Shown here piece after piece: positions 43,540 to 51,162 of a stretch of DNA of 64,000 nucleotides. Below the pieces are notes generated by a model. It was not told the DNA's origin and searched no databases. It worked only from the letters and a program-made list of their open reading frames with translations. Both the position numbers and the translations under genes were made by a program. Origin of the DNA: an uncultured Pseudomonadota bacterium (lineage in GTDB: Bacteria; Pseudomonadota; Gammaproteobacteria; Steroidobacterales; Woeseiaceae); contig CAJXJW010000002.1 of the NCBI GenBank assembly GCA_913055625.1, positions 310,001 through 374,000 of the forward strand, in the 5' to 3' direction. How positions within the stretch are numbered: position 1 is the first letter of the stretch; the number at the start of each line of letters is the position of its first letter.

Positions 43540-44591
43540 GCGGCCACCTTTCCGAGCACGCTGGCGACGGTGTCGCCGAGTGCCACGCTGTTCGACAGCG
43601 CGTTGATGGCCGGCAGGCTCAGCCGGTCGCGGATCTGGTCGACGCCGACGGCGTTGTCGGTGGCGGGGCCCGTCACGACGGCAGGCTCGATGCTGAACTG
43701 CTCGCGCAGGATCTTGGCGCCGCCCCACGCAGAGACCGGGTCGTTCGCGCACAGGACGACGGCGGTCAGCGCGGCGCGGATGTCGGCGTCTGACAGGATC
43801 GCCTCCACGCCGTACGCGCCGATCAGGCCGTCACCGAGTTCCAGCACGATCACGTCGGGCGCGTTGCGCGCGAGGTTGGTCAGCAGCGCGCGCGTCAGGG
43901 CAGGTCCGTTGTTCGCGGTCGTCGTGACGATGCCGAGGTCGGAGAAGATCATCGTCTCGCGCGCGCCGGCGTCTTCCATCGCGAGGATATCGCGGCGCAG
44001 CGAGACGCCCGTCGCTTTGCACGCAGCCACCGAGAATCCCAGGTGCCGCAGGCGCGAGACGATCGCGCAGGCCGCCGCGGTCTTTCCGGAATCCATGCAG
44101 GTACCGGCCAGCGCGATGACCGGCACGCCGCGCGTGTCCAGACTCGCGGCCTGGTCGAACGCGCGCGCGCCGACGCGTGCCGGCACGCCGATGCGTTCGC
44201 CGAGGTACGGGAAGTGCAGGACCGTGCCGAGTACTTCGCAGTCGAACGGCGGGCCCACGTCGGGATTCGCCGAATCGCAGATGCCGAGCACGCCGCCGAT
44301 GTTCAGGATCTGGATCGTGTCGCCGACCGCGAGCTCCGCCGGGAGGTGTCCCGAGTAGCCGCGCAGGGCCTTGCGGTGCCCGAGCGCGCCGACGACCACG
44401 TCGCCCTGGTTGACGGTCGCCATGCGGCCGGACGTCAGCTCGAGCGTGTTGTAGCGCGTCTTGTTGTTCAACACGCGAACCGCGACGAGCACGCCTTCCT
44501 CGCAGGGAATCTCGTCCGAGAGCCGCAGCTCGAGGCCGACCTTGCTGTGTTGCGCGACCGACGCAATCTTGTCCACGACGATCGACCTCAT
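43536..44591 (-). CDS. P-loop protein of unknown function in the arginine operon (DUF1611/DgcN-like pattern)
   Basis: A 351-residue protein. Residues 1-150 look beta-rich, with LELRLSDEIPCEEGVLVAV and LGTVLHFPYLGERIGVPAR. From 157 a P-loop domain begins: ALAGTCMDSGKTAAACAI (P-loop GTCMDSGKT at 163-171), then ACKATGVSLRRDI and VIVLELGDGLIGAYGVEAIL, and AVVLCANDP. The order GT-C-x-x-GK / ATG / LCxDP recalls DUF1611 proteins such as DgcN, reported as a D-glutamate N-acetyltransferase, but this is remote and from memory. It is translationally coupled to argG and argC, so it is almost surely part of arginine synthesis. It is a candidate for the missing N-acylglutamate-forming step. Could also be regulatory. 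Confidence 0.8.
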   Translation of the reverse strand: MRSIVVDKIASVAQHSKVGLELRLSDEIPCEEGVLVAVRVLNNKTRYNTLELTSGRMATVNQGDVVVGALGHRKALRGYSGHLPAELAVGDTIQILNIGGVLGICDSANPDVGPPFDCEVLGTVLHFPYLGERIGVPARVGARAFDQAASLDTRGVPVIALAGTCMDSGKTAAACAIVSRLRHLGFSVAACKATGVSLRRDILAMEDAGARETMIFSDLGIVTTTANNGPALTRALLTNLARNAPDVIVLELGDGLIGAYGVEAILSDADIRAALTAVVLCANDPVSAWGGAKILREQFSIEPAVVTGPATDNAVGVDQIRDRLSLPAINALSNSVALGDTVASVLGKVAA

Positions 44592-45802
44592 GAGCGGCTC
44601 CCGCCGGCGCGCGTCTGCAACATGCCGGGCAGCGACAGGATGCGCGCGAAGCCGAGCGCATCCGACGGCGTCCACTCGCCGGCCGCCTCGCCGTAGACGC
44701 CTTTCGTGGCGGCGAGCAGCGATTGCGGCGACGTCACGCCCGTGACGAACAGGTGGCCTGGCCGGAGCAGGATGTGCACCGTGCCCGAGACGCGCTGTTG
44801 CGACGACGTGAACAGCGCCTCGATGTCCCGGCACACGGGATCGAGCTGCCGCCCTTCGTGCACGAGGTCGCCGTAGGTGGCGGCCACCGCGTCCTTCACG
44901 CGCTGCTGTGGCGCGCTGAGCACGAGCTTTTCCAGCTCGCGGTGGGCGGTGATGAGCGTGACGGCCGCCGGCGCCTCGAAAGCGACCCGGCCTTTCGTGC
45001 CGAGGATCGTGTCACCCAGGTGTATCCCGCGGCCGATGCCGTAGCGGCCGGCCAGCACTTCGAGCCGCTCGATCAGCGTGACCGGGCTGCCGCCGTCGCC
45101 GTCGATCGCGACGGGAATGCCGGCGTCGAATTCGATCTCGTGTTCGCCCGGCTCGGCCGGGTCGGTAAACGCGTTCGCCGAGAGCACCCAGGCCTCCTCG
45201 GGCAGCGAGCGCTCCGACGTCAGCGTCTCCTGCCCACCGATCGTGATGCCCCACAGGCCGCGGTTGATCGAGTATCGTGAACCCTGCGCCGGCAGCGGCA
45301 GGCCGTGTTTCTCGAGGTACGCGAGCTGGTCCTCGCGCTTCCAGCTGTTGTCGCGCACCGGCGCCAGCACCTCGAGCCCCGGCGCGAGCGTGCGCAACGC
45401 GATCTCGAAGCGCACCTGGTCGTTGCCGGCCGCCGTGCAGCCGTGCGCGACCGTGGTGGCGCCGCGGTCGACGGCAAGCTCGGCGAGCCGGCTCGCCTGC
45501 AGTCCGCGTTCCGCGCCGACACAGAGCGGGTAGGCATTGCCGCGCAGAACGTTGCCCGCGACGAGGTGGCGGATCACCGAGTCGAAGAACGCGTCGCGCG
45601 CGTCGACCAGCACGTGCTCGATCGCGCCGAGCGCCAGCGCCCGCTCCTCGAGCGCTTGCGCTGCTGTCGCATCGATGCCGCCGGTGTCGACCGTCGCCGT
45701 GATGACGTCGCGACCGTAGGTCTCGCGCAGCCACGGTACGCAGAACGACGTATCCAGGCCGCCGGAAAACGCAAGAATGATAGGGGACTTGTCGCTGGTC
45801 AC
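44588..45802 (-). CDS. argG: Argininosuccinate synthase
   Basis: A 404-residue enzyme that joins citrulline and aspartate with ATP. The PP-loop is LAFSGGLDTSF at the N-terminus; GCTAAGNDQVRFE, INRGLWG and the NAF-type motif VLSANAFTDPAEPGE follow. It lies 27 nt downstream of argR and overlaps the P-loop gene by ATGA. Confidence 0.95.
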   Translation of the reverse strand: MTSDKSPIILAFSGGLDTSFCVPWLRETYGRDVITATVDTGGIDATAAQALEERALALGAIEHVLVDARDAFFDSVIRHLVAGNVLRGNAYPLCVGAERGLQASRLAELAVDRGATTVAHGCTAAGNDQVRFEIALRTLAPGLEVLAPVRDNSWKREDQLAYLEKHGLPLPAQGSRYSINRGLWGITIGGQETLTSERSLPEEAWVLSANAFTDPAEPGEHEIEFDAGIPVAIDGDGGSPVTLIERLEVLAGRYGIGRGIHLGDTILGTKGRVAFEAPAAVTLITAHRELEKLVLSAPQQRVKDAVAATYGDLVHEGRQLDPVCRDIEALFTSSQQRVSGTVHILLRPGHLFVTGVTSPQSLLAATKGVYGEAAGEWTPSDALGFARILSLPGMLQTRAGGSRS

Positions 45803-45829
45803 GCGAAGCTCCGGTCAGGAAATTAAGAG

Positions 45830-46288
45830 TTATCGCCCGAGCGTGCGCTCGATGCGGGAGATCAGTTGTTTCTGGCTGCTGGCGTTGCGGGTGGCGACGA
45901 ACACCGTGTCGTCGCCGCCGATGTTGCCGACGATCTCCGGCCACTCGCTGCGATCGAACGCCAGGGCCACGCGCTGCGCCGCGCCGATCGCCGTCTTGAT
46001 GACGAGCAGGTTCGCGCCGGCCGGCGTCGTGCTGCGAAGGAGCGACGCGACCTGACGGATCTCGTCGTCACCGTCGAAATCCCGCGCCGGCAACGCATAG
46101 CCGCGCGAGGTCTTGACGGCCCCGAGGTCCCGCAGGTCCCGGCTGATGCTCGACTGCGTCGCCGACAGGCCGCGGGCGACGAGCGCGTCCACCAGTACCT
46201 GCTGGGTCTCGGCGGGCCCGTCGGCGAGCAGCTGGCGAATAATGTCGCGTCGCTGTTGTTGTTCGTCGTTGAGGTTCGGCATGCGCAT
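45830..46288 (-). CDS. argR: Arginine repressor
   Basis: A 152-residue ArgR. The N-terminal winged helix has RGLSATQSSISRDLRDLGAV. The C-terminal oligomerisation/arginine-binding domain has ANLLVIKTAIGAAQRVALAF and IGGDDTVFVATR. Two in-frame ATG (46288 and 46282) are adjacent; GGGG precedes the first. It heads the arginine operon, so it should repress itself and the pathway through the twin palindromes in its promoter. Confidence 0.93.
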   Translation of the reverse strand: MRMPNLNDEQQQRRDIIRQLLADGPAETQQVLVDALVARGLSATQSSISRDLRDLGAVKTSRGYALPARDFDGDDEIRQVASLLRSTTPAGANLLVIKTAIGAAQRVALAFDRSEWPEIVGNIGGDDTVFVATRNASSQKQLISRIERTLGR

Positions 46289-46312
46289 GCCCCGGCGGGC
46301 GTTCAGAGTAAA

Positions 46313-46350
46313 TATGCGCATAAAATAAATGGAATGCGCATAGGAGTCAA
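46313..46350 (-). promoter_or_regulatory. argR/arg operon promoter with twin ArgR-type palindromes
   Basis: Minus strand: -35 TTGACT (46350-46345), 17-nt spacer, -10 TATTTT (46327-46322). One palindrome TATGCGCATT lies inside the spacer (46342-46333), and a second TATGCGCATA (46322-46313) covers the expected start site. Their centres are 20 nt apart, two helical turns. This is the layout of a repressor pair and the natural ArgR operator for the operon. Confidence 0.75.
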
Positions 46351-46406
46351 CCCCCGAAACGGCCCTGCGTCGGGTACACTGCGGCGCTTTGCGGAAGGAG
46401 CAATCG

Positions 46407-47108
46407 ATGCCGGCTACGGATCCCACGGACGCGGTCATCGTCGAGACCGGCGCCAGCCCGGTCGGCACGGTGATCTGGCTGCACGGCCTGGGTGCCGATG
46501 GCCACGACTTCGAGCCCCTGGTCCCGGAACTGCAACTGCCGGAGGACCTGCCGCTGCGCTTCGTGTTTCCGCACGCGCCGGTGCGCCCGGTGACGATCAA
46601 CGGCGGCATGCGCATGCGCGCCTGGTACGACATCCGCAGTTTCGACGCGGCCGGCCGCGCCGACGAAGCCGGCGTCCGGGAAAGCAGTGCGGCGCTGGAC
46701 GCGCTGGTCGCGGACGAGGTCGCGGCCGGCACGCCGGCAGAGCGCATCGTCCTGGCCGGGTTCTCGCAGGGCGGCGCCGTGGTCCTGCACAACGCGTTGC
46801 GCGCGATCCCCCGGCCCGGCGGCCTGATCGCGTTGTCCACCTACCTGCCGCTGCCGGGCATGCTCGAAGCCGAGGTCGTGAACGTGCCGGCGCTCGGCGA
46901 CCGATCGCTGCCGATCTTCATGGCGCACGGTACCGTCGACCCGGTGGTGCCCTACGATGCGGGACGCCAGACCGCGGACGTGTTGCAGTCGCTCGGATTC
47001 GCTGTCGACTGGCACGAATACCCGATGGCCCACGGCGTGTGCCCGCAGGAAATCGCGGATATCCGCCGCTGGCTCTTGTCGGTCTACGCGCCCGGCGACG
47101 CGAGCTGA
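46407..47108 (+). CDS. Carboxylesterase/phospholipase-type alpha/beta hydrolase
   Basis: A 233-residue hydrolase of the phospholipase/carboxylesterase (Abhydrolase_2) group. Start fixed by GGAAGGAG at 46393-46400. Seen: VIWLHGLGADGHDF, RAWYDIRSFD, nucleophile in LAGFSQGGAVVL, Asp in AHGTVDPVVP and His in YPMAHGVC. Substrates of this group are short acyl esters, lysophospholipids or acyl-proteins. Divergent from argR; converges with the NRDE gene with a 25-nt tail overlap. Confidence 0.9.
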   Translation: MPATDPTDAVIVETGASPVGTVIWLHGLGADGHDFEPLVPELQLPEDLPLRFVFPHAPVRPVTINGGMRMRAWYDIRSFDAAGRADEAGVRESSAALDALVADEVAAGTPAERIVLAGFSQGGAVVLHNALRAIPRPGGLIALSTYLPLPGMLEAEVVNVPALGDRSLPIFMAHGTVDPVVPYDAGRQTADVLQSLGFAVDWHEYPMAHGVCPQEIADIRRWLLSVYAPGDAS

Positions 47109-47854
47109 AACGCGAATTCGGACTGGCCGCTGCTGCTGCCGTCGTTCGAAAAGCGCTTCTCGACGACGCGACAGCGACCGTTGCTGTCGCGTAGCAGGAC
47201 CGTCGAACAGCGCGTCCCGTAGTCCGGCATGACGATGAACGGCGCGCTCAGCGCGTGCGCCTGATCGAAAGCCATGCCGCCGGTATCGAGGTCGCGCGCC
47301 GGCGCGCGGTTGCGATCGTCCAGCACCCGGAGCAGCGCCGTTTCGTTCACGTCACCGTTGCTCAGCAGGTCGCCCAGCGCCGCTTTCGTCCTTTCGACTT
47401 TCGGCCACGGAGTGTCCAGCGTCGCGTTCGCGACACCGTAGATACCGGTTCCCAGCGTGCCGCCGCGATCCGCGCGGTTGGAGACGTAGGCGAGTGAGCG
47501 CGTGTCCGCGACCAGCAGGTTGAATCCGGCGTAGCGATCGGCGTCGATGCTGCCGACGTAGTCGTCCGGGCTCATCGACCCGGCGAGAAACCGCGTGATC
47601 AGCTCGCCCCGCGACGGCCGTCGGCCCGATGGCGGCACCGCGTCGCGAAAATTCGTGACGGCGGCCACCCGTCCGTTGCGATGCACGCCGAACCACGTCC
47701 CGCCCCCCTGGAGGTCGCGACCCGCGAGGATGTCAGGCTGCTCGATCCACCAGTGCATTTTCTGCGCCGGGCGTGCGTGAAACTCGTCGCGGTTCGCGGC
47801 GACGATCAGCGGGTAGTCGGGGTGGGCGTCGAAGGCGACGAGTACGAGGCAGAT
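47084..47854 (-). CDS. NRDE (TANGO2-like) family protein, apparent ATC start
   Basis: A 256-residue NRDE protein. Starting at 47854 the frame reads ICLVLVAFDAHPDYPLIVAA then NRDEFHARPAQKMHWW; the family normally begins MCLIVFA, so the ATC stands exactly where ATG belongs. There is no ATG, GTG or TTG between the in-frame TGA (47860-47858) and the ATG at 47758, which would delete the NRDE motif. GGAGGG at 47867-47862 is 7 nt before the ATC, an ideal ribosome site. Function of the family is unclear (haem or acyl-CoA handling proposed for eukaryotic TANGO2). Downstream of nudC in one operon. Confidence 0.85.
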   Translation of the reverse strand: MCLVLVAFDAHPDYPLIVAANRDEFHARPAQKMHWWIEQPDILAGRDLQGGGTWFGVHRNGRVAAVTNFRDAVPPSGRRPSRGELITRFLAGSMSPDDYVGSIDADRYAGFNLLVADTRSLAYVSNRADRGGTLGTGIYGVANATLDTPWPKVERTKAALGDLLSNGDVNETALLRVLDDRNRAPARDLDTGGMAFDQAHALSAPFIVMPDYGTRCSTVLLRDSNGRCRVVEKRFSNDGSSSGQSEFAFQLASPGA

Positions 47855-47857
47855 GGT

Positions 47858-48763
47858 TCAGCCCTCCGTGGCTGCCGGCTCTTCACCGAGCCAGTCGTCG
47901 ATCAGGCGACGTGCGATGGAAATGCGAAACGGCAGGGCCGGGTAGCCGGACCGGATCTCCTTCCGGGAAAACCAGTTCGCGTCCTCGAGTTCGCCGTCGT
48001 TGAGTGCGATGTCGCCCGACTCCGCGTCGGCGGTGAACCCTAGCATCAGCGACGAGGGAAACGGCCAGGGTTGCGAGCTGTGGTAACGGATGTTGCCGAC
48101 GCGGATGTTGGTCTCCTCGAAGACTTCGCGCCTCACGGCGTCTTCCAGGCTCTCCCCGGGCTCGACGAAGCCGGCGAGCGTGGAGTAGCGGCCCTCGGGC
48201 CAGGACGCCTGGCGCCCCAGGAGGCAGCGCGTGCCGTCCGAGACGAGCACGATGATCGCGGGGTCGACCCGGGGGAAAAAGACGCGGTCGCAGTCGGCGT
48301 TCGCGCAACGGCGGGAATTCCCGCCGGCCTCCGGGCGCGCCGACGAGCCGCAGTGACTGCAGTAGGCCTGCGCGCGGTGCCACAGGATCAGCGCGCGCGC
48401 ATGGGCGACGAGGTTCGCTTCGTCGGCCGGCAGCACCGAGCCCAGGTAGCGCAGGTCGTGAAACTCGCCGAGTTCCGGCCACGGCGCGTCGCCCCCGGCG
48501 TCGAGGCCAAACGCGAATGCGGGCCGATCGCGGAACAGCCCGAGGAAGACGAGGTCGTCGGCATCGGTGACCAGGGCGTCGACGTCTTCGCGGTCGAACG
48601 TGATCGCGTGCAACGGATCGCCGCCGATGATGCAGCGGTCGCCCCATACCGGAACGTACAGGCTGTCCGCCGCGCGGGCGGCGGCGGCGAGCCAGTCGGC
48701 ATCCTTTCGGCGCTCGCCGATCCTGTCGACGAACGCGCCCGCGAACACGTTGTGATTCTTCAT
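47858..48763 (-). CDS. nudC: NADH pyrophosphatase / RNA deNADding Nudix hydrolase
   Basis: A 301-residue Nudix hydrolase. The zinc ribbon is YCSHCGSS...CANADC, the Nudix box is GFVEPGESLEDAVRRE then VFEET, and the NADH signature SQPWPFPSSLM follows. It cleaves NAD(H) to NMN and AMP and removes NAD caps from RNA. The start at ATG 48763 gives an N-terminal domain longer than in Escherichia coli but normal for related bacteria. The stop TGA is 3 nt before the NRDE start. Confidence 0.94.
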   Translation of the reverse strand: MKNHNVFAGAFVDRIGERRKDADWLAAAARAADSLYVPVWGDRCIIGGDPLHAITFDREDVDALVTDADDLVFLGLFRDRPAFAFGLDAGGDAPWPELGEFHDLRYLGSVLPADEANLVAHARALILWHRAQAYCSHCGSSARPEAGGNSRRCANADCDRVFFPRVDPAIIVLVSDGTRCLLGRQASWPEGRYSTLAGFVEPGESLEDAVRREVFEETNIRVGNIRYHSSQPWPFPSSLMLGFTADAESGDIALNDGELEDANWFSRKEIRSGYPALPFRISIARRLIDDWLGEEPAATEG

Positions 48764-48808
48764 TCGCGCCGCAGTTTACCGGAATGCGCGGCCGCTGCGT
48801 CGACCGGG

Positions 48809-49402
48809 TCAGGCATTCGAGAAGCTGCGCACGCCCGGGCGGCGACGCTGGTGCCGCTCGATCTCGCATGCCGGGCAGGTCTTGAGGTCGAGCGCGTACG
48901 CGTCCTGCACGTAGCGGCCGCGGCATCCGCGGCAGACCGCGAGATACAGCTCGTCGTTCCACGCGATGCCGTGGAGCAGGTTCCACGCCCACTCGAAACT
49001 CAGCAGGGGATCCGGGTGCAGGAGCACGTAATTCTCGTAGGCCCGGCATACGCGGTGGCCGAACTCGACGTCGGGACGCGGCCAGCAGGCGTGCACGCGG
49101 TCGTCGGCGTCGATGCGCAGCACCAGTCCGGCGCAGTACAGCGCGACGAGCGTCGTGGCCTGCAACTGGTGATCGGCGTTCTTGACGAAGCGGCCGACCT
49201 GGCGCGGTGACTTCCCGCGCCGGCGCCGTACCGCCCGCCCGGCAACGTGCTTGAAGTAGCGGGCGTAGAGTTTGCGGATCCGGTCGTCGGACAGCCCGGT
49301 GCATTCGCGAATCGTCCGTGTCCGGGCTTCGTGGCCGATCATCCTCAAGGCCAGCTCGAACTGGCTGCGCTCGCCGGCATAGCGGTCGTCAGTGAGTCGC
49401 AT
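48809..49402 (-). CDS. FlhC-like zinc-binding transcriptional regulator
   Basis: A 197-residue protein with the layout of FlhC: a helical N-terminus (ERSQFELALRMIGHEARTRT, ECTGLSDDRIRKLYARYF), a middle region with DHQLQATTLVALYC, and a C-terminal zinc site with Cys157, Cys160, Cys176, Cys179 (CRGCRGRY...TCPAC). FlhC in enterics forms FlhD4C2, the flagellar master activator. No flagellar gene is in this window. The ATG at 49402 has AGGGGAA upstream. It is divergent from a gene whose product resembles FlhD. Confidence 0.78.
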   Translation of the reverse strand: MRLTDDRYAGERSQFELALRMIGHEARTRTIRECTGLSDDRIRKLYARYFKHVAGRAVRRRRGKSPRQVGRFVKNADHQLQATTLVALYCAGLVLRIDADDRVHACWPRPDVEFGHRVCRAYENYVLLHPDPLLSFEWAWNLLHGIAWNDELYLAVCRGCRGRYVQDAYALDLKTCPACEIERHQRRRPGVRSFSNA

Positions 49403-49532
49403 ATTCTTCCCCTTGTGCAAGAAAAAGCCCACATATAGCTATTTAGTCTATTCTATTATCCATAAGTGGTCTTTTTGGCAAATATACAGTAACAGCGGTA
49501 ACCGACGACATTTGCGCCGGACGGAGACGCCC
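49403..49532. promoter_or_regulatory. AT-rich divergent promoter between the FlhC-like and FlhD-like genes
   Basis: 130 nt, strikingly AT-rich at 49425-49495. For the FlhC-like gene (minus): TTGCCA (49481-49476), 17-nt spacer, TAATAG (49458-49453). For the plus strand TATACA (49483-49488) is a possible -10, but its -35 is unclear. The two promoter elements overlap, which suggests joint control. Confidence 0.55.
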
Positions 49533-50282
49533 ATGGATTTTCCCGGACCCGAACCCGCGGACATCGTCCACGTGGCCGCCCTGAATGACGCGTTCATCCG
49601 TCTCGCGGTGTCGTCCGAAGGTCGCCGACTGAGGGCGGCGTTGCCCGGCACGCTGGCGGCCAGCCTGTGCCGCCTGGAGGAGCCGGCCCTGGAACGGATC
49701 GCACGCACGCCGTTCCTCCTCGGCGCCATCGACGAGTGCGGGACGGACCGCTGGGAGCGGATGCTCGGCGCGTCCGGGCCGTCGGACCTCGTCGACCGGC
49801 TGGACGGGCCGCCGGCCGGCGAACAGCGGCTCGTCGGCGCGATGCTCGGGTTCCTGGGCGACCTCGCCCGGCGCAACCCGTATGCCGCCCGCGTGGTTTC
49901 CGGCGCGCCGCTGGCCTGGTGCGAGCATGTCGCCGGCCTGTCGCCGATTGAGCGCGTGGACATCGCGGCCTCCGGCACCGGCCTGCTGGCGTTTCGCGAC
50001 GTGCACAACGCCCGTTTCTGGCAGCGGCTGATGTCCGCGGGTGCCAGCGACGAGGGCGACGTGCGGCGGGCCGCCCGTATCTGGGCGCTGCAGGCGGTGC
50101 TGACACGCGGCCAGCTAGTCGCTGTCCAGCGCCTGCCTGCCGCCGCGTGCTCCATGACGCCGCCGGCACGCCGCGTCGCGGACCGGGCGGGTGTGTCGCA
50201 GCCGGAGGCGCGTGGTTACAATACGCCGCCAGATGCACGCGCTGACGATCAAAGACCTCCAGAAGACGTACCCGAACGGTAA
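49533..50282 (+). CDS. Protein with two FlhD-like repeats, possible partner of the FlhC-like regulator
   Basis: A 249-residue protein from ATG 49533. Residues about 18-80 (DAFIRLAVSSEG, LAASLCRLEEPALERIARTP, TDRWERML) follow the FlhD pattern of a long helix, then a helix-turn-helix-like part. Residues about 105-170 repeat it (LGDLARRNPYAA, WCEHVAGLSPIERVDIAASG, NARFWQRLM). FlhD is about 116 residues, so this looks like a tandem fusion. No database check was possible; similarity is by eye. The C-terminal 17 codons overlap the start of the ABC gene in another frame. Confidence 0.65.
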   Translation: MDFPGPEPADIVHVAALNDAFIRLAVSSEGRRLRAALPGTLAASLCRLEEPALERIARTPFLLGAIDECGTDRWERMLGASGPSDLVDRLDGPPAGEQRLVGAMLGFLGDLARRNPYAARVVSGAPLAWCEHVAGLSPIERVDIAASGTGLLAFRDVHNARFWQRLMSAGASDEGDVRRAARIWALQAVLTRGQLVAVQRLPAAACSMTPPARRVADRAGVSQPEARGYNTPPDARADDQRPPEDVPER

Positions 50283-51162
50283 CCGAGCGTTGAAGGGCAT
50301 CGACCTGACCGTCGATGCCGGCGAGTTCTACGCGTTGCTGGGACCGAACGGTGCCGGCAAAACCACCGCGATCGGCATCATCAGTTCACTCGTCAACAAG
50401 TCGTCGGGCCGGGTGGAAATTTTCGGCCACGACATCGACGGCGATCTCGAGGCCGCGAAGTCCTGCATCGGGCTCGTGCCGCAGGAGGTCAACCTGAACC
50501 TGTGGGAGTCCGTGCACAACATCGTGCTGAACCAGGCCGGCTACTACGGGCTCGGGCGGCGCCTGGCCCGGGAGCGCAGCGAGAAATACCTGCGTGAACT
50601 CCGCCTGTGGGACCGTCGCAAGGACACTGCCCGCAGCCTGTCGGGTGGTATGAAGCGCCGGCTGATGATCGCCAGGGCGCTCGTGCACGAGCCGCGCCTG
50701 CTGATTCTCGACGAACCGACGGCCGGCGTCGACATCGAGATCCGGCGGTCGATGTGGGAGTTCCTGCAACGCATCAATGCCGACGGGACGACGATCATCC
50801 TGACGACGCACTACCTCGAGGAAGCGGAGTCCCTGTGCCGCCGCGTCGCGATCATCGACGAGGGCCGCATTATCGAGGATGCGCGCATGAGCGAAGTCCT
50901 GCGCAAGCTGCACCGTGAGGTCTTCGTGCTGACGGTGTCCGGCGGCGCGCGGGAAGTCGTGGCGCTGGATGGTTTCGAGACGGTGGCACGAAACGACGAG
51001 GAGATCGAGGTCGCGATCGGGCCCGGCCAGGACCTCAATGACATGTTCGCCGCATTGTCCGCGAAAGGCGTGCACGTCACGAGCCTGCGGAACAAGACGA
51101 ACCGGCTGGAGGAGCTGTTCCTGCGCCTGGTCGAGAACAAGAACGGGGACGCCGCCGCATGA
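50233..51162 (+). CDS. YadG-type ABC transporter ATP-binding protein
   Basis: A 309-residue ATPase from ATG 50233. Walker A is GPNGAGKTT, signature LSGGMKRRLMIARAL, Walker B LLILDEPTAGVD and His switch TTHYLEEAE. The C-terminal part (about 235-309) is the extension typical of the YadG/CcmA-like group. It overlaps the following permease by 4 nt (ATGA), forming a two-gene ABC-2 exporter. The substrate is unknown. Confidence 0.92.
   Translation: MHALTIKDLQKTYPNGNRALKGIDLTVDAGEFYALLGPNGAGKTTAIGIISSLVNKSSGRVEIFGHDIDGDLEAAKSCIGLVPQEVNLNLWESVHNIVLNQAGYYGLGRRLARERSEKYLRELRLWDRRKDTARSLSGGMKRRLMIARALVHEPRLLILDEPTAGVDIEIRRSMWEFLQRINADGTTIILTTHYLEEAESLCRRVAIIDEGRIIEDARMSEVLRKLHREVFVLTVSGGAREVVALDGFETVARNDEEIEVAIGPGQDLNDMFAALSAKGVHVTSLRNKTNRLEELFLRLVENKNGDAAA

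Noticed and set aside
43536..44591. Calling the arginine-operon P-loop protein ArgA/NAGS outright
   Set aside because: No GNAT or amino acid kinase motif is present; the DUF1611-like pattern is remote, so only a hypothesis is offered.
49392..49532. N-terminal extension of the FlhD-like protein from the open frame upstream
   Set aside because: It crosses the divergent AT-rich promoter region and has unusual Ser/Lys/Tyr composition unlike the rest; ATG 49533 is better placed.
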